This document shows positions 10,256 through 19,244 of a stretch of 64,000 nucleotides of DNA, piece after piece (position 1 is the first letter of the stretch; each line of letters begins with the position of its first letter). The DNA is from CAVYXZ01 sp963772595 (lineage in GTDB: Bacteria; Chloroflexota; Anaerolineae; Aggregatilineales; Phototrophicaceae), in assembly GCA_963772595.1 (NCBI GenBank), contig CAVYXZ010000014.1, positions 496,001 to 560,000 on the forward strand. Reading direction: 5' to 3'. A program made the translations under genes and the position numbers. The notes beneath the pieces are model-generated. The model made no database searches and was not told the DNA's origin. It worked only from the letters and a program-made list of their open reading frames with translations.

Positions 10256-12434
10256 ATGGTGGAAAAGCAAGCTAAGTTTATATCGCTGCGCTGGCGGATC
10301 ACCGTCCCGCTCTTCGCCCTGACTCTAATCGTCGTCATGGTCGGTATCTACGTGCTGGTATCGAGCACGGGGATCGTCTTCTCTGATTCCACAGCCAACA
10401 TTCTCCAGCAGAGCCAGCACGAGGTCCTCCAACGCAGCGCCGATCTGCACGAGGAACAGCGCCGCATCGTGCGAACGCTGGCCCTGCTCAGCGGTGTGCC
10501 CGAAGCTGTCCAGAGCGGCAGCGCCGACACGGTTCGCAGCGCCCTGGAAACGCGGGCTAACAACGCCGGACTCGACCTGCTGGCACTGACAGATGACCGG
10601 GGTCGCCTGGTGCTGGGGCTGCTGCGCGGGCAGGACAGCGGTACTTTCGCCCGCATCTCTGTGCTGGATACCCCATCGCTGCTGGAACCTGCCGGCGAGG
10701 CAACTGATTGGACCGGTCTGGTCCATATCGCCAATGTCAGCTTTGTCACTACTGCCGCGCCAATCAGCCAGGCCGGTGTTCAGATCGGCCACGTTTTCGC
10801 GGGCCAGCGCCTATCCACCGTTATCGAGACCTTCAAGCCCAGCGCCATGACCGATGCGGTCGTCTACACACAGGAAGGCAGTCCGACCGCGACCACGCTC
10901 AATCTGGGTCTCGCCGGGCTAAGCAGCCTGAGCACCGCCGCCTCCCCACTGCAAATTGAGGGGCAGTATTATCAGGCGCTGGATTTCCCGTTTAGCTATG
11001 GAGACAGCACGCTGGGCACCTTCCGCCTGCTCGTGCCGGATAACAGCCGCCAGAGCGCCATTGTTGCCCGGCAGTTGGGCAGTCTGCTGCTGACTCTGCT
11101 GGCTGCTGTGGTCGTGATTGCCCTCTTCGTGAGCAGTCACTGGTCTCTGGGGCGCACGGAACGCATCCAGCGCACCGCCGAGTCCCTGGCACGCGGCGAG
11201 CGCCGGTCGCGCACCCATCTGCGACCCGTCGATGAAATCGGGCGTGCCGGACAGGCCCTGGACCAGTATGCCGAACTCGGTCCAGCAGCATCAGGACGCG
11301 CTCCACAGCAGCCTGCGCCGCCAGCGCCGCGAAAACGAGCGCCTGACCGCCGTGCTGGAATCGCTGCCGGATGGCGTCATCGTGCAGGACCTCGAAGGCC
11401 GGGTGCTGCTGCTCAATGAAAAAGCGCGTGAACTGCTCGGCTCGACGCGCGTGCTGCGCAGCAATACCGACCTGAACGAGCTGATGGCGCGTGTGAGCCA
11501 CCGCATCGGCCCCGCCCTCGCGCCGGGTCTCTTTGCCCTGGGCGATGCCCAGCGTATCCAGATCGACCAGCGGATGCTCAGCGTTCAGGCCGCCGCCGTC
11601 ATGACCGTCACACGCCAGCATCTGGGCACGGTCATCGTCGTGCGCGATATTAGCGAGGAGGTCGAGCGCGAAACGGCCCGCAAGCGTGTCATCGAGGACC
11701 TGTCTAGCGAGGTACAGGAGCCGCTGACCTCGCTCATTCAGGCCGCCAAGCAGCGTCCGGCGCAGGATTTCTCCAGGGAGATTCAGCAGCACAGCAGCAC
11801 GCTTCAGCGCATGATCCTCGAACTACGCGATCTCAGCGACGCCAAACCCGGCAAGCAGACCGACCAGCAGCGCCCAATTCTGCTGGACAGCCTCGTCTGG
11901 GCGATAGCCAACGAATGGCGGCAGGTGGCGCAGGCGCAAAACCTGACCTTCCACGTGATGATCGAGAAACCGGGCCTCTACGTCCTGGGCCAGGAACGAC
12001 GCTTGCGCTGGGCGATTGGCAACATCATCGACAATGCCATCAAGTACACCCTGCCCGGCGGCGATCTCACCTTAGAAATCCAGGACGACGACAGCGAAGA
12101 TTACGCCCACCTGCGTGTGCGCGATAACGGCGTGGGCATCACCCGCGAGGAACTGCCACACGTGACGACGCGCTTCTTCCGGGGCCGCCCGGTGACCCCG
12201 GATGGACAGGCGATCCGGGTGCCCGGCAGTGGTCAGGGCCTGTTTACCGCCAACCAAATTATCGAGGCGCACGGCGGCAGCATGGAGGTCAGAAGCAAGC
12301 TGGCCGTCGGCACCGCCGTCTATTTCAGTCTGCCGCTGACCGCCGAACAGGTCTACGAACTGCCCCACTTCAGCACCCAGTTCGAAGGCGAAACCCTACC
12401 GCTTGATGTAGACGACAAGAAATCTGACAGCTAG
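10256..12434 (+). CDS. Membrane sensor histidine-kinase homologue lacking the phospho-His (frameshifted)
   Basis: Inner-membrane sensor with TM1 at residues about 14-34, an extracytoplasmic domain of about 240 residues, TM2 near 276-298, HAMP, a PAS-like segment (VLESLPDGVIVQDLEGRVL, about 11350) and a C-terminal GHKL ATPase (NIIDNAIKYT, DNGVGI, GSGQGLFTANQI). The dimerisation helix reads DLSSEVQEPLTSL at about 11695-11735 where kinases have SHELRTPL, so the autophosphorylated His is absent. One frame change near 11265, after HAMP, separates the two halves. Start 10256 (MVEKQAKF) gives the expected basic residues before TM1; upstream in-frame sequence overlaps the palindromes. Likely a pseudokinase that senses or modulates a partner. 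Confidence 0.75.
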
Positions 12435-12534
12435 CCCCTGCCCATCTGGACAGGGAGCCGCTGCCCGAACGCCGTTTGGCAGATTCAGTGTTCTCCCTCA
12501 CAATCATATACATTGAGAAAGTCGCAGGGACATC

Positions 12535-13386
12535 ATGTGCTCCCAGGATGAGACTCGCTGGCAAGATTACGCCGTAGAAGCGGCGGTTCATGCTGCGCTG
12601 GAAGCTGAGCGCCAACGATTGGCTCAACAGTTGGAAGACGTGCTTATCAGCCAGATTAATCTCGTGCTGGCGCAGATTCAAAGCTATGAGCAGACATCTG
12701 CGGGTCAATCGCGCATGGCCCTGCCGGTGCTTTCGTCGCTGGTCCGCCAACTGCTGCAGCAGGCTTATGATCTCCAGGCCGAACTCAAACCGAGCACGTT
12801 GGAAACGCTCGGTCTGGAACCGGCCCTGGAAACCCTGGCGAACCAACAGCGCCGCAGCACGGGCATCAGCATCACGCTGGCACTGCCCTACCACCGCCAG
12901 CGCCTGCCCGCCCACATTGAACTGGCCCTGTTTCGCAGCACCCAGGCGATCATCCATCTTGTCACCACCCAGGGGAGCGCCACGCGCGTCGATATTCGCC
13001 TCGAACACGAAGACTCTGGCGTGCAATACAGCCTCACAACGAATGATACAAGTCTGAAAAGCAGCCTGCTCCAATCTACGCGGCAGCGTATCGAATGGTT
13101 GGGCGGTCAGGTAAGATTGGTGAACGATCAACCCAGGCAGATGACGATTCGCATCCTATTTGCGACCGGAGCCCCAGTAGAACTCACCGAGCGTGAAATG
13201 GCGGTCATCCGCCTGGTCGCTGAGGGCCTCACGAACGCCGAAATCGCGGCCCAGTTGGCGATTCGTCCGCGCACTGTGAAATTTCATCTCGACAACATTT
13301 ACAGCAAGCTGGAAGTCAACAGTCGGACAGCCGCGGCAATCCATGCACTGCGCCAGGGCTGGGTCCAGCGTCAGCCTCCTGCCTGA
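12535..13386 (+). CDS. NarX-type kinase core fused to LuxR DNA-binding domain
   Basis: The C-terminus (residues about 218-280) is a LuxR/NarL helix-turn-helix: LTEREMAVIRLVAEGLTNAEIAAQL and the recognition helix region RPRTVKFHLDNIYSKL (written here in two parts). The N-terminal 210 residues resemble the HisKA_3 and ATPase core of NarX-type sensors: ERQRLAQQLED at 25-35 corresponds to the ERxRIARELHD box, with Glu34 replacing the phospho-His, followed by LKPSTLETLGLEPALETLA and a weak ATPase-like fold with no DNGxG box. There is no receiver domain. The gene follows the sensor by 100 bases; TTCAGT and TATACA with 17-base spacing lie upstream. Predicted as a soluble regulator whose input domain is a dead kinase core. 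Confidence 0.7.
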   Translation: MCSQDETRWQDYAVEAAVHAALEAERQRLAQQLEDVLISQINLVLAQIQSYEQTSAGQSRMALPVLSSLVRQLLQQAYDLQAELKPSTLETLGLEPALETLANQQRRSTGISITLALPYHRQRLPAHIELALFRSTQAIIHLVTTQGSATRVDIRLEHEDSGVQYSLTTNDTSLKSSLLQSTRQRIEWLGGQVRLVNDQPRQMTIRILFATGAPVELTEREMAVIRLVAEGLTNAEIAAQLAIRPRTVKFHLDNIYSKLEVNSRTAAAIHALRQGWVQRQPPA

Positions 13387-13476
13387 AGGAACAGGCACGC
13401 ACTGCCCGAAGAAGCGTTCCAGCAAGAACGAGCAGGATACACACTGTAGGCATCAGATAACGAGAAAGGCAGTCTT

Positions 13477-14544
13477 GTGATGACCGATACGAATGCGCTC
13501 GAAGGCATCAATCTCGACCCTATTGAAGCCTTGTTAGCCGATCCCGAAGTCACCGAAATCATGGTCAACGGGCTGCATGGGGTCTATGTCGAAAAACGGG
13601 GACAGATGATATTGACCGACATCCACTTTGCGAATGAGCGGCAGATTGAAGACCTCATTCAGCGTATTGTCAGGCCGATGGGACGCGCAATCGATGAAAG
13701 CCACCCTATCGTGGATGCGCGCCTGCCGGATGGTTCGCGCATCAACGCCGTCGTCAGGCCCATCGCGGTCACTGGCCCGACTCTGACACTGCGTAAGTTC
13801 AAATCGATGGACCTCAGTTGGGATCAGTTGATTGGCTACGGCTCGGTCAACGAAAAAGCAGTCGAGTTTCTGCGTGCCAGCGTAGCTGCCAGAACGAACA
13901 TGGTCGTCGCGGGGGGCACTAATTCTGGCAAGACGACTATTCTGAATGCGCTGTCCGAGTTCATCCCGGCAAATGAACGCATTATTACGGCTGAGGTCAC
14001 CGCAGAACTCGCTTTGCGCCACAACCACGTCATTGTCCTGGAAGCCCGCCCCCCTGACCATGAAGGCAAAGGCGAAATCACGATGACCGATCTCGTGGTC
14101 AACGCCCAGCGGATGCGTGCGGATCGCATCATTTCTGGTGAAGTGCGCAGCGGTGAAGCCTGGGACATGCTTCAGGTCATGACGGAAGGTTTTGACGGCA
14201 GCATGTTCACCATCCATGCCAACAATGCGCGCGATGTCCTGGAACGTCTGGAGACCCTGTCCACTGCCGCAACGCATCTGCCCTTGCTCCAGATTCGCGC
14301 CAAAATCGCGCAGGGAGTCCAGCTCATCAGCCAGAGCCTGCACCTGCACGACGGCAGCCGCAAGCTGGTCGCGCTGACCGAAGTCGTTGGCCTGAATAAC
14401 AACGTTATCGAGCTGCAAGACATTTTTCGTTACGAGCAAATCGGCGAACAGGACGGCCATATCCTGGGTGAACTGCGCCTGACCGGCGTCGTGCCGAGCT
14501 TCGCTGATCGGCTTGATCTACCCGCCGATTTCTTCACGTTATAA
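13477..14544 (+). CDS. TadA/CpaF-family secretion ATPase
   Basis: Hexameric ATPase of the type II/IV secretion superfamily that drives Tad (Flp) pilus assembly or related machines. It has the N-terminal PEVTEIMVNG motif, SHPIVDARLPDGSRINAV, Walker A GGTNSGKTT (about residue 145), the Asp box and Walker B region, and RSGEAWDMLQVMTEGFDGS followed by FTIHANN, all typical of CpaF. At 355 residues it lacks the longer N-terminal region seen in many CpaF proteins. No other tad/cpa genes lie in the window, so its partners must be elsewhere. It starts 90 bases after the LuxR-type gene, perhaps with its own promoter. Confidence 0.88.
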   Translation: MMTDTNALEGINLDPIEALLADPEVTEIMVNGLHGVYVEKRGQMILTDIHFANERQIEDLIQRIVRPMGRAIDESHPIVDARLPDGSRINAVVRPIAVTGPTLTLRKFKSMDLSWDQLIGYGSVNEKAVEFLRASVAARTNMVVAGGTNSGKTTILNALSEFIPANERIITAEVTAELALRHNHVIVLEARPPDHEGKGEITMTDLVVNAQRMRADRIISGEVRSGEAWDMLQVMTEGFDGSMFTIHANNARDVLERLETLSTAATHLPLLQIRAKIAQGVQLISQSLHLHDGSRKLVALTEVVGLNNNVIELQDIFRYEQIGEQDGHILGELRLTGVVPSFADRLDLPADFFTL

Positions 14545-14693
14545 CTTTCGTGTGAGGTTTTAGGCCGAATATCCGCCAGCTTCGGTATGAGTGTAACGCG
14601 CGAGCCGTGATAATCGTCACTTCTATGCTATCGCTCAATCCCGTACGCTGTTTGTCACCTGCCTATGAGCAAAACTGCATAAGGAGACATCTG

Positions 14694-15707
14694 ATGACGG
14701 ATATTCAACGCCGTGAATTCCTCAAGCATCTCGGCCTCGGCACGGGAGCGCTTGGGGTCAGCAGCTTCTGGGGGGCTGCAGCGCTCAATGTGAATGCAGC
14801 CGATCTGCCCCAGCAGCAGGAAATTGACTGGGAACAGATTGACCGCGATCACGAAGCGAAGATCAAGACTTTTCTCGACAATGTGGGTAAGGACGATGTC
14901 TTCTGGCGCAAACCGCTGGAATATACGATGGATGGCGATGTCAAAGTCTTCGAACTGACGGCTACCAACGTCCAGTGGGAAACTCAGCCGGATCAGTCCT
15001 TCAACGCCTACGCCTACAACGGCATGGTGCCCGGACCTGAATTCCGTGTGACTGAGGGTGACCGCGTCCGGGTCGTGCTGCACAACGAAATGAATCAGAG
15101 CACCACCATTCACTGGCATGGCATGGATGTCCCCAACGATCAGGACGGGGTGCCTTTCGTGACACAGCAACCGGTGAAACCCGGCGAAACATATACTTAC
15201 GAATTTACTGCTCCCAATCCCGGCTCCCACATGTATCACTCGCATCACAATTCACTGGAACAGGTCGTGGGCGGTCTCCTGGGCGCATTTATTATTGAAC
15301 CGCTTGATAAAGCGAGCGAACCGATTGTGGATCACGAATACACCATGATCCTCAACGACACACTGCTCGGCTTCACGGTAAACGGCAAATCCTTCCCCTA
15401 TACCCAGCCGCTGACGGCCAAAGTGGGTGAGCGCATCCGTATCCGTTACTATAACGAGGGCTTAATGATCCACCCCATGCACTTGCACGGGCAGCCGCAA
15501 AAGGTCATCGCCAAAGACGGCTACAATCTTCCTGCGCCCTACTTCTGCGACACGCTGCTGGTGGCTCCTGGCGAGCGTTATGACGTTATCGTCGAAGCCC
15601 GTGCCGCTGGCATCTGGGCCTTCCACTGCCATATTCTGAGCCATGTGGAAAACCGTACCGGTCTGTTCGGTATGGTGACACCCTTTATCGTCAGCGAAGC
15701 CGACTGA
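14694..15707 (+). CDS. Multicopper oxidase with Tat-like signal
   Basis: Exported copper oxidase of the laccase/nitrite reductase cupredoxin superfamily, about 337 residues. The N-terminus carries a twin-arginine-like leader (RREFLKHLGLGTGALG). The four copper motifs are present: HWHGM (about 15115), MYHSHHN (about 15235), HPMHLHG (about 15470) and HCHILSHVENRTGLFGM (about 15630). The last has a longer spacer before the Met than classical laccases. Two cupredoxin domains fit the small type. Start 14694 has AAGGAG at 14681-14686. It faces a c-type cytochrome gene and shares a terminator with it. Substrate not determinable; Cu(I), phenols or nitrite are possible. Confidence 0.85.
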   Translation: MTDIQRREFLKHLGLGTGALGVSSFWGAAALNVNAADLPQQQEIDWEQIDRDHEAKIKTFLDNVGKDDVFWRKPLEYTMDGDVKVFELTATNVQWETQPDQSFNAYAYNGMVPGPEFRVTEGDRVRVVLHNEMNQSTTIHWHGMDVPNDQDGVPFVTQQPVKPGETYTYEFTAPNPGSHMYHSHHNSLEQVVGGLLGAFIIEPLDKASEPIVDHEYTMILNDTLLGFTVNGKSFPYTQPLTAKVGERIRIRYYNEGLMIHPMHLHGQPQKVIAKDGYNLPAPYFCDTLLVAPGERYDVIVEARAAGIWAFHCHILSHVENRTGLFGMVTPFIVSEAD

Positions 15708-15727
15708 AATCCAGCTCACAGGTAACA

Positions 15728-15765
15728 AAAAGGAGCAGTCCGCCGGGGGCTGCTCCTTTGTTTTC
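15728..15765. terminator. Bidirectional rho-independent terminator
   Basis: A 10-bp stem (AAAGGAGCAG at 15729-15738 with CTGCTCCTTT at 15750-15759) is followed by GTTTTCC on the plus strand and, read from the other side, by TTTTTGTT. It lies between the convergent multicopper oxidase and cytochrome genes and can end both transcripts. Confidence 0.8.
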
Positions 15766-15780
15766 CGGATTCGATAAAGC

Positions 15781-16410
15781 CTAGAGGGTCATCAGGTAGG
15801 CGATCAGATCGTTAATTTGTTCTTCAGTGAACACCTGGCCGAAGACATGCGGCATCAGGTTATCCGGGAAACCTTCGACGACATAAGCACTGGGGTCTAC
15901 GATGGACTGGTGGAGATACTCCACTGCCGTCATGCCCGGAACGCGCGTTTCCGCACGGGTGCCTACATTCTGCAAGCCGGGGCAGATCAACGTGTTTTCA
16001 GAGTCAGCCAGATGACAGGTTGCGCAGGCGAAGCTGGCCTCCGGCACGAAGGTGTTGAACAGGACCTGCCCCGCAGCCGGATCTCCCGTCACTTCACTCA
16101 CATTGGACGAGCCGGAGGACGCGGCTGGAGCCTCGGTCGGTGCTTCAGTCGGTGACGGCTCCGGCGTGTCAGTCGGTGGCACGGTCGCTGTCTCGGTCGG
16201 CGTGGCTGTGGGCGGCTGAGTCACCGTGGGCGATGGCGTAATCGTAAAAGTCGCGGTCGCGGTCGGCGCGTTAGCGGTCTCCGCCACCGAAGTCGCCGCC
16301 TGGGCGACCTGCGTATTTTCCAGGTCTGCCTGGAAAACCGGTGCGGCGACGGTGCCGCAGGCTGCCAGTATCAGGCTCAGGGTGAGGAACAAAAATCCTG
16401 TGCGTTTCAT
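15781..16410 (-). CDS. c-type cytochrome lipoprotein
   Basis: Exported monohaem cytochrome c. A lipoprotein signal with lipobox LAAC lies at about residues 14-20, followed by a Thr/Pro-rich linker of about 80 residues (TPTETATVPPTDTPEPSPTE) that would span the envelope. The haem domain has CATCH with axial His and a distal LMPHVFG Met, and ends in QINDLIAYLMTL, the usual terminal helix. Start 16410 (MKRTGFLFL) has GAGGTCGCT upstream; the longer frame adds 15 residues before the signal and is disfavoured. Likely electron carrier for the facing multicopper oxidase or a respiratory complex. Confidence 0.87.
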   Translation of the reverse strand: MKRTGFLFLTLSLILAACGTVAAPVFQADLENTQVAQAATSVAETANAPTATATFTITPSPTVTQPPTATPTETATVPPTDTPEPSPTEAPTEAPAASSGSSNVSEVTGDPAAGQVLFNTFVPEASFACATCHLADSENTLICPGLQNVGTRAETRVPGMTAVEYLHQSIVDPSAYVVEGFPDNLMPHVFGQVFTEEQINDLIAYLMTL

Positions 16411-16498
16411 AGCGACCTCGCTTCGCGTGATGCCAGATTGTGAAGCTGTGAACAAGGGCCGAGTATAGCGTATCGATCCGCCATATGCCAGACGTGAT

Positions 16499-17272
16499 TT
16501 AGCTCGAAAGGCTGTCGCGGGTCAGCTCAAAAGCGGCCTTCAACGCAGCCGTCGTATCGCCCTTCGGGATGAACTCGTGCGCAATGAAACCCGTGTAGCC
16601 GGTCGCCGCAATCGCCCGGAAGATCGGCGGGTAATTGATCTCCTGGGCGTCGTCAAGATCATGGCGGCCCGGATTCCCGGCAGTGTGATAATGTGGGAAG
16701 TGGTTGTGCTGCGACTGAATGGTACGGATCACATCGCCTTCCATGATCTGCATGTGGTAGACGTCGTAAAGTATGTTGACGCGCGGCGAATCAACCAGGT
16801 TGCAGACGCGGACACACCAGGCCGTTGTATCGCCCTGATAGCCGGGATGATCCACCTTGCTGTTGAGCGTCTCCAGCGCCAGATTGACCCCGGCAGATTC
16901 GGCCAGTGGGGCCAGCACACGCAGATTTTCCGCCGCGATCTCCGCACCAGTCTCGTCGTCTACGGCCTCGCGGCTGCCCGCAAAGACGATCAGGTTGGGG
17001 ATGTCCCATTCCTGCGCCAGCTTGAGATTGACCTCGATTTCGCGCGTGATACGGTCCCGGTTTTCGCGCCGGTTCAAACCATCCTCAATCGAGGCATGGC
17101 CGCCAATAGCCGCGATGCTCAGACCATGATCTTTGACCATCGGCCAGTATTCCTGCCCGACCAGATCCACACCGGTATAGCCGATCTCCGCTGCCGTCCG
17201 CGCCAGGTCTTCAGCAGAAAGCCCCCGGTTGGCAAAACTCCACCATGCAAAAGACTGTTGTATTGCACTCAT
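16499..17272 (-). CDS. Hydroxypyruvate isomerase-like TIM barrel protein
   Basis: Xylose-isomerase-like TIM barrel of 257 residues, closest in pattern to the hydroxypyruvate isomerase group. Visible elements are EIGYTGVDLVGQEYWP, LALETLNSKVDHPGY with a metal-binding Glu, ILYDVYHMQIMEGD with the Asp-x-x-His pair, HYHTAGNPGRHDLDD and a final FIAHEFIPKGD. These are the conserved barrel strands and metal ligands of the family. It lies 69 bases downstream of the sugar-acid dehydratase on the same strand, so both probably act in sugar or sugar-acid breakdown. The exact substrate is not readable. Confidence 0.82.
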   Translation of the reverse strand: MSAIQQSFAWWSFANRGLSAEDLARTAAEIGYTGVDLVGQEYWPMVKDHGLSIAAIGGHASIEDGLNRRENRDRITREIEVNLKLAQEWDIPNLIVFAGSREAVDDETGAEIAAENLRVLAPLAESAGVNLALETLNSKVDHPGYQGDTTAWCVRVCNLVDSPRVNILYDVYHMQIMEGDVIRTIQSQHNHFPHYHTAGNPGRHDLDDAQEINYPPIFRAIAATGYTGFIAHEFIPKGDTTAALKAAFELTRDSLSS

Positions 17273-17341
17273 AAGGTATTTCTCCTGTTTACGCGCGCGA
17301 TTGTACCAACAGCACGGTCAGCCTGGCTATAGCCGCCACCG

Positions 17342-19060
17342 CTAAAATTTGGGCTGCTCGGTGATCTGCGCCGGGTCGCTGCCCAACAGGAAGTCGAAGT
17401 CGCAGCCCTGGGGAGCCTGATTGACATGCCGCAGGAATAGCTGGCCGTAACCACGCCCAAAAGCTGGCGCAGGGGGCTGCCACTCACTGCGACGCCGAGC
17501 CAGTTCTTCATCGCTGACATGCAGATGCAAGCGACGATTATTCAAATCCAGTTCGATCTCGTCACCGTCGCGTACCAGCGCCAGCGGACCCCCGATTGCG
17601 CTTTCCGGCGCAACATGCAGGACAATGGTGCCGTAAGATGTACCGCTCATGCGGGCATCGGAGATGCGCAGCATATCGCGCACGCCCTGCTTGAGCAGCT
17701 TGACCGGAATCGGCAGATTCCCGACCTCCGGCATCCCCGGCCCACCCAGCGGCCCGGCGTTCTGAAGCACCAGCACATCGTCGGCGCTGACATCGAGATC
17801 AGGGGCGTTGATTCGGGCCTTCAGGTCATCGATGCCTTTGAACACCACCGCCCGCCCGCGGTGATGCAGCAGTTCGGCTGTGGCGGCAGCGTGCTTGATG
17901 ACCGCGCCCTCCGGGGCCAGATTGCCGGTCAAAATCGCCAGGCCACCTTCCGGCTGGAAGGGATCGTCCAGCTCATGAATGATGTCGGGGTTATGAATTT
18001 CCGCGTCGCGCACATTTTCCGCCAGCGTCCGCCCGGTGACGGTGAGCGTGTCGCCGTGCAATAGTGGCAGCAGTTCTTTGAGCACCGCCGGGATGCCACC
18101 GGCATAAAACAGGTCTTCCATCTGGTACTGGCCGGTGGGGCGCATGTTGGCGATGATCGGCGTGCGGCGGCTAAGCTCGTCGAAGCGAGACAACGGCAGA
18201 TCGACTTCAACCCGCCCGGCGATAGCAGGCAGATGGACGACAGCATTGGTACTGCCGCCCAGCGCGTGCAGCAGCATAATCGCATTGTCGAAGGCCTCCG
18301 CCGTGAGAATATCCGAAGGCCGGATTCCTTCTGCGGCCAACCGGACGATCTGCCGCCCGGCTTGTTCGGCCAGTTGAATACGGCGTGAATCGGCTGCGGG
18401 AATCGCGCCATTGCCCGGCAGGGCCATGCCTAGCGCTTCCATCAGCGAATTCATGGTCGAGGCCGTGCCCATCACCATGCAGTGCCCGGCGCTGCGCACC
18501 AGATTGGTTTCGATGTCTTTGTAGGTGGCTTCGTCAATCGTCCCGGCTCGATACTCGGTGGTGAAACGGCGGCAGTCGGTGCAAGCCCCCAGAATCTGGC
18601 CCTGATAATGACCGTTGAGCATCGGTCCGCCGCTGACCATGATGGCCGGAACGTCCGCACTGGCCGCGCCCATCAGCGCCGCCGGGGTAGTCTTGTCGCA
18701 GTTGGTCAACAGCACCACGCCGTCCATCGGGTTGCCCCGGATCATCTCTTCGGTGTCCATCGCCGCCAGATTGCGGTAGAGCATCGATGTGGGGTTGAGA
18801 TAGATCTCGCCCAGCGAAATGGTCGGGAACTCCAGCGGCAGGCCGCCCGCCTGCCACACGCCGCGCTTGACGGCTTCGGCCAGCTCGCGCAGATTATGGT
18901 TGCAGTTATTCATCTCGCTGTAGGTGTTGCAAATGCCGATCACTGGGCGGCGCAGGTCTTCGTCATCGAAGCCCATCGATTGGGTGAAGGCGCGATGAGT
19001 CAGCCCGGCGACTCCGTCCTCATTAAAGAATACTTCGCTGCGGCTGCGTTGATCGCCCAT
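17342..19060 (-). CDS. IlvD/Edd-family dehydratase, probably sugar-acid dehydratase
   Basis: Iron-sulfur dehydratase of 572 residues. Cluster and substrate motifs are VIGICNTYSEMNNCNHNL, VLLTNCDKTTPA and GACTDCRRF, plus the C-terminal DARMSGTSYGTIVLHVAPE. The combination of NNCNHNLRELAEAVKRGV with PLEFPTISLGE and the lack of the DHAD-type PCN-H variant resembles arabonate/xylonate dehydratases more than the branched-chain amino acid enzyme. Conversion of an aldonic acid to a 2-keto-3-deoxy acid is therefore the favoured role. Dihydroxy-acid dehydratase remains possible. First gene of a two-gene unit with the TIM barrel protein. Confidence 0.82.
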   Translation of the reverse strand: MGDQRSRSEVFFNEDGVAGLTHRAFTQSMGFDDEDLRRPVIGICNTYSEMNNCNHNLRELAEAVKRGVWQAGGLPLEFPTISLGEIYLNPTSMLYRNLAAMDTEEMIRGNPMDGVVLLTNCDKTTPAALMGAASADVPAIMVSGGPMLNGHYQGQILGACTDCRRFTTEYRAGTIDEATYKDIETNLVRSAGHCMVMGTASTMNSLMEALGMALPGNGAIPAADSRRIQLAEQAGRQIVRLAAEGIRPSDILTAEAFDNAIMLLHALGGSTNAVVHLPAIAGRVEVDLPLSRFDELSRRTPIIANMRPTGQYQMEDLFYAGGIPAVLKELLPLLHGDTLTVTGRTLAENVRDAEIHNPDIIHELDDPFQPEGGLAILTGNLAPEGAVIKHAAATAELLHHRGRAVVFKGIDDLKARINAPDLDVSADDVLVLQNAGPLGGPGMPEVGNLPIPVKLLKQGVRDMLRISDARMSGTSYGTIVLHVAPESAIGGPLALVRDGDEIELDLNNRRLHLHVSDEELARRRSEWQPPAPAFGRGYGQLFLRHVNQAPQGCDFDFLLGSDPAQITEQPKF

Positions 19061-19244
19061 GACGCCTCGCTCCTGTTCCCTACGCTGCGGTAGGACGTGA
19101 TGATACCGTTTCCTGGCGAAACTGTCGGCTTGAGTGGTTCTTGCTGGTCTAAAAAGGTAAAAGTTATTATGGGCTTGCTTGGAATAAGATGGAACCCAAT
19201 TTACCCATCGACATTGGCGGGATAGTGGGTATTTACACTTTATT

